Assembly (NCBI GenBank): GCA_017440425.1
Contig: JAFSHJ010000125.1
Span: forward strand, 1-8,108
Direction of reading: 5' to 3'
Origin: Oscillospiraceae bacterium
GTDB lineage: Bacteria; Bacillota; Clostridia; Oscillospirales; Ruminococcaceae
DNA: 8,108 nt
In this document: positions 1-6,823 of the stretch, one piece after another
Numbering within the stretch: the first letter of the stretch is position 1
Layout: every line of letters begins with the position of its first letter
Notes under the pieces: generated by a model
Told to the model about the DNA's origin: nothing
The model's input: the letters and a program-made list of their open reading frames with translations, nothing else
Databases searched by the model: none
Program-made: the position numbers and the translations under genes

Positions 1-10
1 AATATCTTTT

Positions 11-37
11 GAAGATTGCCGCCCAAAGGCAATCTTC
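11..37. repeat. Perfect 10-bp inverted repeat (hairpin)
   Basis: GAAGATTGCC at 11-20 and its exact reverse complement GGCAATCTTC at 28-37 enclose a 7-base loop. Neither strand has a T-run after the stem, so this is not a standard Rho-independent terminator. It sits at the edge of the hairpin array that follows and may be its outer part or an unrelated hairpin of the next gene region beyond the window. Confidence 0.6.
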
Positions 38-40
38 GTA

Positions 41-199
41 ATAGGCGCACACCGGTGCTTTGCGGTTTATGCAAATTTTAGAGCGCCTATCCCGCCCTAT
101 CTGCCTCGTGCAACGAGGCTACTCCGCTGTAAGGCGGAGCCGCCGACTCAATGTCGGCGGGATAGGGGGCGTATGCAGTTGCCGCTGCGCCTATCCCGG
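41..199. repeat. Intergenic array of inverted repeats, cloverleaf-like, probable repeat element
   Basis: No gene is visible here. An 8-base arm ATAGGCGC (41-48) pairs with GCGCCTAT (83-90). GCGCCTATCCCG occurs twice as a direct repeat (83-94 and 187-198), and CGGGATAGG (158-166) is its inverted copy. Between these lie three tightly packed perfect hairpins: 103-109/113-119 (7 bp, 3-base loop), 122-127/134-139 (6 bp) and 140-147/153-160 (8 bp, 5-base loop). They are enclosed by CCCTATC (95-101) pairing with GATAGGG (161-167), giving a three-armed cloverleaf. An alternative fold pairs 158-166 with 190-198. The density of perfect stems strongly suggests a structured repeat, such as a MITE-like or REP-like element or a structured RNA. 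I do not recognise a named family, and the repeat status needs other genomic copies for proof. Confidence 0.6.
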
Positions 200-212
200 C
201 CCCGCAAGCAAC

Positions 213-250
213 AAAAAACCGATGCAGAACTGCTTCCGCATCGGTTTTTT
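213..250 (-). terminator. Rho-independent terminator of the ABC operon
   Basis: CCGATGC (219-225) pairs with GCATCGG (238-244). After one mismatch the stem continues as GAA (227-229)/TTC (234-236), closing a 4-base loop. On the minus strand the stem is followed by six T (complement of 213-218). It lies about 20 bases behind the stop codon of the DUF4340 gene. The A-run on one side and T-run on the other make it potentially bidirectional, so it could also stop transcription coming from the left. Confidence 0.88.
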
Positions 251-271
251 TATGTGATTTGGATGATTGGA

Positions 272-1792
272 TTAGAAAGAGGGAGCCTCGTCGTTGAGGA
301 TCTTTACGATATTCTTGAGCATAAGATCGATCTTATTGCTCTGGGAGAGGAACTCGATCTGTCCGTTATATGCAACATAGTAGCGGAGGGTCGGTCCCTT
401 ATACATGGAGATAACATCGTCATCTCTGCCGCCGTCGGCATATTTGATGATAACTTCAACTTCGGGTTCTCCGAGTGTGTCTATGTCGGGGATATCCTCG
501 AGATCGAGATAATCATCGCCGGTGATGCCGATGGTGGAGGTGTAAAGTGTACGGAAATATTTGGTGATAAGTCTGCGGCCTTCACATTCAACAACGATAT
601 CTGCCTCGTCATTATCGTTGGTGAAATGCTCAAGTGTGAATACATACTTTCCGTCGGGAGTGTTGTATTCGATCTCGCCGACCTTTGTGATGTAGGGGAT
701 AAGAGTCATCTTGTTGACAAGATCGCTGAAGGTGAGACCAAAAGCGTCTACGCCGTCTACGCTCAGCACGAAGATAGTGTCGTTATACTGGTTCATAGCA
801 TAGCAGACGCCATCCTTCGGTTCGCTGATCTTTATAAGATACTCTGTTGCCTCTGTGCGGGTATCATCGTTGTAAATGGCGAAATCAATCTGAATATAGG
901 GCTTATCAAGACCGTATTTCGCAATGGTTGCCTCTGTGGGACAAACCTCAGCGATCTCTGTTGCAACAAGGTTATAGATGGTCACGAAACGCTTTTCGAT
1001 GGTGTCCATGTTTGCCTTTTTAACAATGTCGCCGCAGGTAAGCTTGTAAGCAGAGGTGGAGAGAACATATTCGTTCTGCACAAATGCCTCTTTGTCGTAG
1101 CTTACAACGATCTCTTCGGGATAATAAGTTCCGCTGAACTTTATCTCTCTGTAGGAGAAATCGTCTTCTTCCACGCTATATTCCGGAGTTATGCCTGCGC
1201 TGACGAAGCTGGCATAATCCTTGGCATAAAGTCCGATAGCTGCATCGTATGCCAGATAGATAACATCGTTATAGAGAGCATAACGACCGTGGGCGGAAGC
1301 ATCCACTGCGCCCAGCAGCAGCACATCTGTGGAACCGTCTTTGAAGTTGTAGGTTATGGTAACCTCGGGGTCATCCAGACCAAACTCTGCCTTGCGGCTC
1401 AAATCGTCTGTGATGATCTGACGGGCAAAAAGATCTACTGCATAATAGGCAAGGTTGTTGAGACTCTGGGTATCGGGAACGACCACACCCTCCATCTCTT
1501 TGATGTTGCCGTTTACATATTCTTCACCGTTGTCGTAGGTGCCGGTGATAAGCTCAAGGGTATATTCACAAAATGCATTTTCAACGGTGATGTCCTTAAT
1601 GGCTTCGGGATCCATCTCCAGGATCCTGATGCCCTCTTCCTTTTGGGAGGACTCAGAGCTTTCACCGTCGAGGGGGTCAGCGGCGGGGATCACGAGGATC
1701 ACTCCGACAACCAACAGAAGCGCAGCCAACACGATACCGGCTGTGACCAGCGAGCGCTGGCGCTTTGTCAATGTCTTTTTGGCCTTTGCCAT
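272..1792 (-). CDS. DUF4340 domain protein, membrane-anchored, last gene of GldAFG-like ABC operon
   Basis: This 506-residue protein has a short basic N-terminus, one hydrophobic anchor (about residues 15-36, no lipobox Cys) and then an acidic Ser/Glu linker leading into a large domain predicted outside the membrane. The body shows three related units, each starting with a Gly-Leu-Asp/Glu-Pro turn followed by beta-strands: near 136-181 (FGLDDP), 292-343 (YGLDKP) and 440-482 (LGEPEVEV). This resembles the DUF4340 family, which often sits beside GldG-like ABC components; the name is from memory of the family, and its biochemical function is not known. The start ATG has an excellent AAGGAGG site (1799-1805) 6 bases upstream, and the gap to the gldG-like stop is only 15 bases, so translation is probably coupled. 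A likely role is an accessory or substrate-binding subunit of the transporter. A strong terminator follows. Confidence 0.85.
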   Translation of the reverse strand: MAKAKKTLTKRQRSLVTAGIVLAALLLVVGVILVIPAADPLDGESSESSQKEEGIRILEMDPEAIKDITVENAFCEYTLELITGTYDNGEEYVNGNIKEMEGVVVPDTQSLNNLAYYAVDLFARQIITDDLSRKAEFGLDDPEVTITYNFKDGSTDVLLLGAVDASAHGRYALYNDVIYLAYDAAIGLYAKDYASFVSAGITPEYSVEEDDFSYREIKFSGTYYPEEIVVSYDKEAFVQNEYVLSTSAYKLTCGDIVKKANMDTIEKRFVTIYNLVATEIAEVCPTEATIAKYGLDKPYIQIDFAIYNDDTRTEATEYLIKISEPKDGVCYAMNQYNDTIFVLSVDGVDAFGLTFSDLVNKMTLIPYITKVGEIEYNTPDGKYVFTLEHFTNDNDEADIVVECEGRRLITKYFRTLYTSTIGITGDDYLDLEDIPDIDTLGEPEVEVIIKYADGGRDDDVISMYKGPTLRYYVAYNGQIEFLSQSNKIDLMLKNIVKILNDEAPSF

Positions 1793-1807
1793 AGTTATCC
1801 TCCTTAA

Positions 1808-3382
1808 TTATCTGTGTCTTCTTCTGATATATACTACTGTACCGATAACGAGAACAGCAACGGGAAGAATGATCATAAATGTTGCCATAACAGTGGTCAC
1901 CTGGCTCTGTTTAACAACCATGGTGTCTGCATTCAGGTCTTTGGGCTCAATGTAGACATAGGAGGAACTGTCTGTTACAACATTGGAGAGAGACTTGAGA
2001 TAATCTGCGTTTGCATAGTAAGAGGAGCTCATCATGCTGGGGCTGAAGGAGACATCGGAAGCAAACACAACGATATGAGAGTTGCAGGGGTTGTTGTTTG
2101 CGTCATATTTGGTTGTGGATGTACTTGCAGCAACTGCGCATGCGCCCTTTGCGGAAGTGGATTTCTCATCGCTGATATCGTTGAGCTTGGGGATCTCTTC
2201 AGCGTCAAATGCAAGAGCTCTTGCGCTGTCGGAGAACTGTACCATAGCCTCGTTAGAATAGTTGTTTGTGTGCACAAGATCAACTTTACGGGCATAGCTC
2301 ATTGCAAGGAAGAGGTTCTTCTCTTCAATACCGCCGGAAACATCGGTGTTGACGATATCGGGGATGGTGTAGAAGGGATAACCGCTGAGATAGTGGCTGC
2401 TGCTGGTCTCATAGATGTAGTCTGTGGAAACAGAGATACCCCAGTCGTTAAGCAGTGTGCCGAAGTTTTCCATCTCTTCAAGGGATGTCTCGGTGGATAC
2501 GAAATAATAGAGAGCTCTGGTTCTCTGCAGCTCGTCGTTTGCAAGGAACTTTTCGATCTTTTCAACGCTCTCGCTGTCAAGGTCGTTCTTGATGCCGAAG
2601 AGAACGATGATGTCTGTTTCGGGGTCGATCTCTTCTGTCTGGATAGAAAGCTGAGTTACCTCATAATAGTTGCTCTTGAAAACAGATTCGATACCGGCAG
2701 CATCGCCGCTTTCAAAACCGTTGAGGATGGCAACCTTTACCATATCGCCGGAGGTTACGGTGAGGATGGCGGAGGTGATGGACTGCTCAGCGGTGGAGGT
2801 GAGGTCGTAAGCACCGGTGGTGGTGTTCTGTGCTGCAGAAAGGAGATCCTGCTGGGTGAGCACAACAGCTCTGTCGCCGCAGGAGACAACAACGTTGCTT
2901 TCTGCAAGTGTGAGATCGGGGAACTGGCTCACAAACGTGGGGTTGGTTATGATATCAACATATTCAACCTTGATGTTGCTGTTCACCTGAGAATAGCTTT
3001 CAATGATCTCGCCGGCACTCTCGTAGTAGATGTTCTGAGATTTATACTCTTTTTCATCCACGAGGATATAGATGTTTACTTCTTTGTCTATATCTTTGAT
3101 GTGCTCAATGGTCTGCTCGCCAACCTTAAAGAGCTCGTTTCTGGTCATATCGAAAGAGAGACCGAAACGGTTTGTCAGTGCTGTGGCGATCATGTTTATA
3201 ATGATAACAACAATAATGCCGATGACGGTGATGGTTGTTGCGGTTCCGCCGTATTTGAGCTTACGCATCTGAGCGGGGGAACGCATTTTCTTTGCCTTTT
3301 TAGCGGGAACTGCTTCTTCGATAACTGTTTCTTCAACAATTTCTTCGTTTACAAGGTTTTCGTTGTTCTTTTCGTTACTCAT
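1808..3382 (-). CDS. GldG-like ABC transporter auxiliary protein
   Basis: This 524-residue protein has a cytoplasmic, charged N-terminus (Glu-rich, then Lys-rich, 1-45), a membrane helix at about 46-68, a large extracytoplasmic region, and a second helix at about 497-519 ending in an Arg-rich cytoplasmic tail. The stretch right after the first helix (SFDMTRNELFKV, 76-87), the TAEQSITSAI segment (197-206) and the VVFASDVSF segment near 438-446 match the GldG / ABC_transp_aux pattern; in Bacteroidota GldG works with GldA and GldF in the gliding apparatus. Here the substrate is unknown. I chose the ATG at 3382 because AAAGGAG (3392-3398) stands 9 bases before it; an in-frame TTG at 3406 would abut the permease stop and lacks such a site. 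Cys415 and Cys433 flank a Ser/Thr/Asn-rich loop and might form a disulfide (inference). Confidence 0.87.
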   Translation of the reverse strand: MSNEKNNENLVNEEIVEETVIEEAVPAKKAKKMRSPAQMRKLKYGGTATTITVIGIIVVIIINMIATALTNRFGLSFDMTRNELFKVGEQTIEHIKDIDKEVNIYILVDEKEYKSQNIYYESAGEIIESYSQVNSNIKVEYVDIITNPTFVSQFPDLTLAESNVVVSCGDRAVVLTQQDLLSAAQNTTTGAYDLTSTAEQSITSAILTVTSGDMVKVAILNGFESGDAAGIESVFKSNYYEVTQLSIQTEEIDPETDIIVLFGIKNDLDSESVEKIEKFLANDELQRTRALYYFVSTETSLEEMENFGTLLNDWGISVSTDYIYETSSSHYLSGYPFYTIPDIVNTDVSGGIEEKNLFLAMSYARKVDLVHTNNYSNEAMVQFSDSARALAFDAEEIPKLNDISDEKSTSAKGACAVAASTSTTKYDANNNPCNSHIVVFASDVSFSPSMMSSSYYANADYLKSLSNVVTDSSSYVYIEPKDLNADTMVVKQSQVTTVMATFMIILPVAVLVIGTVVYIRRRHR

Positions 3383-3406
3383 TGTTCGCTTCTCCTTTCT
3401 TTTCAA

Positions 3407-4108
3407 TTATTCCCAACGTCTCTTCTCAAGTACTCGTCCGCAGAGGAAAAGGAACACGGCGATTATGCTCAGGAAGAACATAATGCTGGAGAAGTTGATC
3501 ATACCGCTCATGAACTCGCTGTAGCGGCTGGTGAAGGTGGAATCGCTGATGAACTGATCCAGGAATTCGTTGTTGATGTTGGGCAGAATGCCGTCGATGT
3601 AGGTTACGGCAACATTGGCAACGATAGCACCAATGGCAGCGACGACCTGGTTTTCAGTAAGTGCGGAGATGAACATACCAACTGCAATGAAGGTTGCTGC
3701 AAGCAGGATCATTGCAACATAGTTTGTGATGACAACGCCCCAGTCAGGTGTGCCGAGGATGCCGAGCACCAGGCACTCTGCCAATGTGGAGCTGGAAGCC
3801 ACGATGAAAACGAGAACAGCAGCCAGATATTTGCCCATAACTATGCCGGTGATGGTTACCGGGGAGGTGAGAAGGATCTGGTCTGTTTTAATTTTCTTGT
3901 CCTCACTCATAAGTCTCATGGTGAGCATGGGCATAAGGAACATGATGAAGGTATACATTGTGCTGAAAACGCTGCGCATATCTGCAATTCCGTAAGCTAC
4001 CATCTGTGTAAAGAATACACCGGAAATGAAGAATATTGCGGCAACAACAATGTATCCGATGGGCGAAGTGAAATACGCCTTAAATTCGCGACGCATTATA
4101 GCTAACAT
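3407..4108 (-). CDS. ABC-2 type transporter permease, GldF-like
   Basis: This 233-residue integral membrane protein has about six predicted helices near residues 18-38, 49-67, 92-119, 124-149, 155-175 and 203-224. After an N-terminal amphipathic segment (MRREFKAYFTSP) and two helices comes MRLMSEDKK (64-72) and LLTSPV (79-84), the conserved coupling region of the GldF / ABC-2 permease family, which presumably contacts the ATPase. Only one permease gene is present, so a homodimer is likely. The ATG follows an AAGGAAGG-type site; the gene lies 41 bases behind the ATPase gene and 24 bases before the gldG-like start. Its second codon is TTA, a codon otherwise absent from this gene. Substrate and direction of transport cannot be read from the sequence. 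Confidence 0.9.
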   Translation of the reverse strand: MLAIMRREFKAYFTSPIGYIVVAAIFFISGVFFTQMVAYGIADMRSVFSTMYTFIMFLMPMLTMRLMSEDKKIKTDQILLTSPVTITGIVMGKYLAAVLVFIVASSSTLAECLVLGILGTPDWGVVITNYVAMILLAATFIAVGMFISALTENQVVAAIGAIVANVAVTYIDGILPNINNEFLDQFISDSTFTSRYSEFMSGMINFSSIMFFLSIIAVFLFLCGRVLEKRRWE

Positions 4109-4149
4109 TGATTATTTCCTTCCTTTCGGTCAAAATCCGAAGATATTGC

Positions 4150-5097
4150 TTATTCTGCATCTGCAGCGGCATCTGTTGTGAGCTGCAGGAAGATATCTTC
4201 AAGGGTCATCTCGGTGCTCTTCATGCCGAGGATGGGCCACTGTCTTTCGGCAAGGCGCTTGAACACCTCACGGCGAAGATCGGAGTTGGGCTCTGCCTCG
4301 ATATCGAAGTCGTAAACGCCTTTTTCGCGTTCACCCAGCTTGCTGACAGAGAGCATTCCGGGGATCTTCTCCAGCAGACGTGCAACGTCTCTTTCGGGAC
4401 CGTCAACACGTACTCTGAGCTTGTGGTCGGAGCTGAGATTCTTGGAAAGGTTATCCGGTGTATCGTCGGCAACCAGCTTGCCCTTGTTGATAACGATGAT
4501 CCTGTCGCAGACAGCCTGAACTTCCGGCAGAATGTGCGAAGAAAGGATAACGGTGTGACGCTCACCGAGCTCACGGATAAGGTTACGGATCTCTATGATC
4601 TGTTTGGGGTCGAGGCCTACTGTAGGCTCGTCGAGAATAAGTACCTGGGGATTGCCGAGCAATGCCTGGGCAATACCGACTCTCTGCTTATAACCTTTGG
4701 AAAGGTTTCTGATGGGGCGCTTGTAAACGTCGCTGATCTTAACGAGATCGCAGATCTCATCGATATGTGCTGTGCGGGGGATAGAAACCTTCTTCAGCTC
4801 ATAGACAAAGCCGAGGTACTCCTTAACAGTCATATCAAGATAGAGCGGCGGGTGCTCCGGCAAATAACCGATCTTTGCCTTTGCTGCCATGGGGTCTTCA
4901 AGAATATCGATTCCATCGATAGTTGCGGTTCCGCTTGTTGCGGAAAGGTAACCGGTGATGATATTCATGGTCGTACTTTTTCCTGCACCGTTGGGGCCAA
5001 GGAAACCAAGAATATCGCCCTGTTTTACCTCGAACGAGACATCGTTAACAGCGAAATTATTTCCGTACTGCTTAACGAGATTTTTTACTTCAATCAT
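4150..5097 (-). CDS. ABC transporter ATP-binding protein, GldA/NatA-like
   Basis: This 315-residue cytoplasmic ATPase powers the permease encoded next. It shows an A-loop Tyr11, Walker A GPNGAGKST (34-42), Q-loop region GYLPEH (77-82) with Glu81 where many ABC proteins have Gln, signature LSKGYKQR (132-139), Walker B LILDEP (153-158), D-loop GLDP (161-164) and switch His188 in SSH. A C-terminal accessory domain of about 95 residues ends in the family-typical TLEDIFLQLT. Such a tail is usual in the single-ATPase exporters of the GldA, NatA and CcmA groups. The ATG is preceded by AGGAGG (5105-5110) 7 bases upstream. It is the first gene of the operon, driven by the promoter at 5137-5165. All catalytic residues are present, so the protein should be active. 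Confidence 0.95.
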   Translation of the reverse strand: MIEVKNLVKQYGNNFAVNDVSFEVKQGDILGFLGPNGAGKSTTMNIITGYLSATSGTATIDGIDILEDPMAAKAKIGYLPEHPPLYLDMTVKEYLGFVYELKKVSIPRTAHIDEICDLVKISDVYKRPIRNLSKGYKQRVGIAQALLGNPQVLILDEPTVGLDPKQIIEIRNLIRELGERHTVILSSHILPEVQAVCDRIIVINKGKLVADDTPDNLSKNLSSDHKLRVRVDGPERDVARLLEKIPGMLSVSKLGEREKGVYDFDIEAEPNSDLRREVFKRLAERQWPILGMKSTEMTLEDIFLQLTTDAAADAE

Positions 5098-5110
5098 CCA
5101 ACTTCCTCCT

Positions 5111-5130
5111 GTTACAATTTACTCCGTAAC
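5111..5130. promoter_or_regulatory. Small inverted repeat in the 5' leader of the ABC operon
   Basis: GTTAC (5111-5115) and GTAAC (5126-5130) flank 10 bases, placed from the expected transcription start to just before the ribosome binding site. It could be a weak leader hairpin or operator half-sites, but five-base arms may be chance. Confidence 0.2.
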
Positions 5131-5136
5131 TTTATT

Positions 5137-5165
5137 ATTATAGCGCAAAAAACACGGTTTGTAAA
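5137..5165 (-). promoter_or_regulatory. Sigma-A promoter of the ABC operon
   Basis: On the minus strand, TTTACA (complement of 5160-5165, five of six consensus bases) is followed by a 17-base spacer and a perfect TATAAT (complement of 5137-5142). Transcription would start near 5130, leaving a leader of about 33 bases before the ATPase ATG. The spacing and both boxes are ideal for a housekeeping promoter. Confidence 0.85.
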
Positions 5166-5174
5166 CAAAAACCG
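5155..5174. promoter_or_regulatory. Inverted repeat overlapping the -35 box, candidate operator
   Basis: TTTGT (5158-5162) and ACAAA (5165-5169) form a palindrome around AA, and outer CGG (5155-5157) matches CCG (5172-5174) after a two-base offset. The symmetric centre lies on the -35 hexamer, a common place for repressor binding. No regulator gene is nearby, so this is only a candidate. Confidence 0.3.
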
Positions 5175-5206
5175 CGCATTTCCGTCTGTTTGCAGCCTTT
5201 CAATCT

Positions 5207-5249
5207 CTTTTTTTAGGTTTTTTAACCAAAAAAAGCGTCTTTTTGCCGC
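5207..5249. terminator. AT-rich hairpins, weak terminator candidate behind mnmE
   Basis: Two overlapping structures occur. CTTTTTTT (5207-5214) and GGTT (5216-5219) pair with AACC (5224-5227) and AAAAAAAG (5228-5235) with one bulged A. On the minus strand a short GCGGC/GACGC stem (complement of 5245-5249 and 5235-5239, one mismatch) with an A5 loop is followed by seven T (complement of 5228-5234). The second could end mnmE transcripts, but the stem is short. The two folds exclude each other, since both use 5228-5235. Confidence 0.35.
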
Positions 5250-5309
5250 AAAATAACAAGGTTACAGATCGCCTATGGCTATGATATCAAAAACTGGGTT
5301 TTTGTTTGT

Positions 5310-5355
5310 AAATAAAGAGTTAAAAATAGTTCTTTTTACTTTTAACTCTTTATTT
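5310..5355. terminator. 16-bp perfect AT-rich stem just downstream of mnmE
   Basis: The arms 5310-5325 and 5340-5355 are exact reverse complements with a 14-base loop; only two pairs are G-C. It starts about 20 bases behind the mnmE stop. Read on the minus strand the T-rich stretch lies inside the 3' arm and no clean T-run follows, while on the plus strand four T follow the stem (5356-5359). It may protect the mnmE transcript end or act as a weak terminator. Confidence 0.45.
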
Positions 5356-5374
5356 TTTTGATAACAATTTAGAC

Positions 5375-6739
5375 TTATTTGCCCACGCAGAAGTTTCTGA
5401 ACACACCTTCGATGATGCTCTCATCTGCGTTTTTGCCGTCCAGCTCGCAGAGGGCCGTGATGGCTGCCTGCACGCACACCCAAACCGCATCCAGCGTCAT
5501 GCCGCTTTCCAGCGCCGCTTTTGCCTCGGTTATGGCGTCAAGTGCCCTGCGTGCGCAATAGAGCTGACGCTCGCCTGCCAGCAGGGGAGCGGAGGCGTCG
5601 AATTCGTCCAGCTCCAGCGCCTTGAGTATCTCTTCACGCAGCTCTTCCGCGCCGTCGCCGTTTTTTGCCGAGATAAACACGGTTGCCTGCGCCGCCTCAA
5701 ACAGCTCCGGGGAGAGCTTCTGTCCAAGGTCGCTCTTGTTCACCACGGCAATATATTTTTTGTCTGCCAGCTCTTTTATAAGGTCAAGGTCTGCCTTTTC
5801 CGGCTGCTCGCTGCCTTCAAACACGGCAAGTATCAGGTCTGCTTGACCGATGCGCTTTTTGGCTTTGTCCACACCGATGCTCTCCACCACGTCGCCGGTA
5901 TCGCGGAGACCCGCCGTATCGGAAAGTCTCATTGTGCAGCCGCCGATGACCACCGTCTCCTCCACGATATCTCTCGTGGTACCGGGGATATCCGCAACGA
6001 TGCTTTTTTCGCAGCCTGCCAGCAGATTCATCAGGGTGGATTTTCCCACGTTGGGTCTGCCGCAGATGACCGCATCTATTCCCTCCGAAACCAGCCTGCC
6101 TCTGTCGTAGTCTGCAACAAGCGCCGCCACCGAGCTCTGTGCCGAGCCAAGTGCTGCGCCCAGCACATCGGGGGATACCTCCTCCACGTCCTCTTCGGGA
6201 AAATCTATCCATGCGGAAAGGTGAGAGGCTGTGTCGGTGAGTTGGTCTCTTATCTTTCGCAGCTCGGCGGAAAGAGAGCCCTCCAGCAGTGAGAGTGCCG
6301 CCTTTGCGGAGCTTTTGCCTCCTGCGGAGATGAGGTTCATCACCGCCTCTGCCTGGGTGAGGCTGAGCTTGCCGTTTAAAAATGCACGCTTGGTGAACTC
6401 GCCGGGACCTGCAGGTGCAGCTCCGTGGGCAAGTGCCGAGCGCAGCACCGCCTTTGTGACATAGCTGCCGCCGTGGCAGGATATCTCCGCCACATCCTCG
6501 CCGGTATAGCTTGCCGGCTCTCTGAACACGGTAACTATGCCGTCATCCAGCGCAGCGTTTTCTTCATCCAATATTTTCACTCTGGCAGTTCTTCCGCCTG
6601 CCACATCGGATATCTTTTTGCCCTGTGCAAACCGCAGACACATTTTGTCTGCCACCGCCAGCGCCTCCGGACCGGATATTCTTATCACCGCAATTCCGCC
6701 GGTGCCTGCCGGTGTTGCTATTGCCGCTATGGTCGACAT
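5375..6739 (-). CDS. mnmE: tRNA uridine-5-carboxymethylaminomethyl(34) synthesis GTPase MnmE
   Basis: This GTPase works with MnmG to modify U34 in the wobble position of certain tRNAs in the cytoplasm. The 454-residue protein has full family length. The N-terminal formyl-folate-binding domain begins MSTIAAIATPAGTGGIAVIR; the inserted G domain carries G1 GRPNVGKS (227-234), G2 GTTRD (253-257), G3 DTAG (274-277), G4 NKSD (334-337) and G5 SAK (357-359). The C-terminus ends FCVGK with the conserved catalytic-region Cys451, as expected for FCIGK. I chose the ATG at 6739 because GAGGTGAT stands before it with 7 bases from GAGG to ATG; a longer reading from a TTG at 6769 would start inside the upstream terminator's T-run. 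No MnmG gene follows within the window, although MnmE needs it. Confidence 0.97.
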   Translation of the reverse strand: MSTIAAIATPAGTGGIAVIRISGPEALAVADKMCLRFAQGKKISDVAGGRTARVKILDEENAALDDGIVTVFREPASYTGEDVAEISCHGGSYVTKAVLRSALAHGAAPAGPGEFTKRAFLNGKLSLTQAEAVMNLISAGGKSSAKAALSLLEGSLSAELRKIRDQLTDTASHLSAWIDFPEEDVEEVSPDVLGAALGSAQSSVAALVADYDRGRLVSEGIDAVICGRPNVGKSTLMNLLAGCEKSIVADIPGTTRDIVEETVVIGGCTMRLSDTAGLRDTGDVVESIGVDKAKKRIGQADLILAVFEGSEQPEKADLDLIKELADKKYIAVVNKSDLGQKLSPELFEAAQATVFISAKNGDGAEELREEILKALELDEFDASAPLLAGERQLYCARRALDAITEAKAALESGMTLDAVWVCVQAAITALCELDGKNADESIIEGVFRNFCVGK

Positions 6740-6763
6740 TGTATCACCTCGTTTTTCTGCAAT

Positions 6764-6801
6764 AAACAAAAATCGGTCGCCACAAATTATATGGCGACCG
6801 A
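6764..6801 (-). terminator. Rho-independent terminator or attenuator between jag and mnmE
   Basis: TCGGTCGCCA (6773-6782) and TGGCGACCGA (6792-6801) are exact reverse complements with a 9-base loop. On the minus strand the stem is followed by five T, a G and three T (complement of 6764-6772). It begins 22 bases behind the jag stop, and only about 25 bases remain to the mnmE start. It probably lowers the passage of transcripts from the yidC-jag region into mnmE rather than fully blocking it, since no convincing separate mnmE promoter is visible. Confidence 0.8.
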
Positions 6802-6823
6802 CCTTTTCGCTGTTGGATCGGTG

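Noticed and set aside
11..37. Terminator for a gene left of the window
   Set aside because: The stem is perfect but no T-run follows on either strand.
60..257. Short plus-strand open frame through the hairpin array
   Set aside because: It crosses the inverted repeats and the terminator, has no ribosome binding site and no protein-like composition.
3383..3406. Longer GldG-like protein beginning at TTG 3406
   Set aside because: No ribosome binding site precedes it, and the extra codons include the AAAGGAG site of the ATG at 3382.
173..5256. Long plus-strand open frames (544, 763 and 382 residues) opposite the ABC operon
   Set aside because: They are in codon register with the real minus-strand genes, lack recognisable domains, and are explained by the avoidance of UUA, CUA and UCA codons.
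6740..6769. Longer mnmE beginning at TTG 6769
   Set aside because: The TTG is inside the T-tract of the terminator, whereas the ATG at 6739 has GAGGTGAT and yields the family-typical N-terminus.
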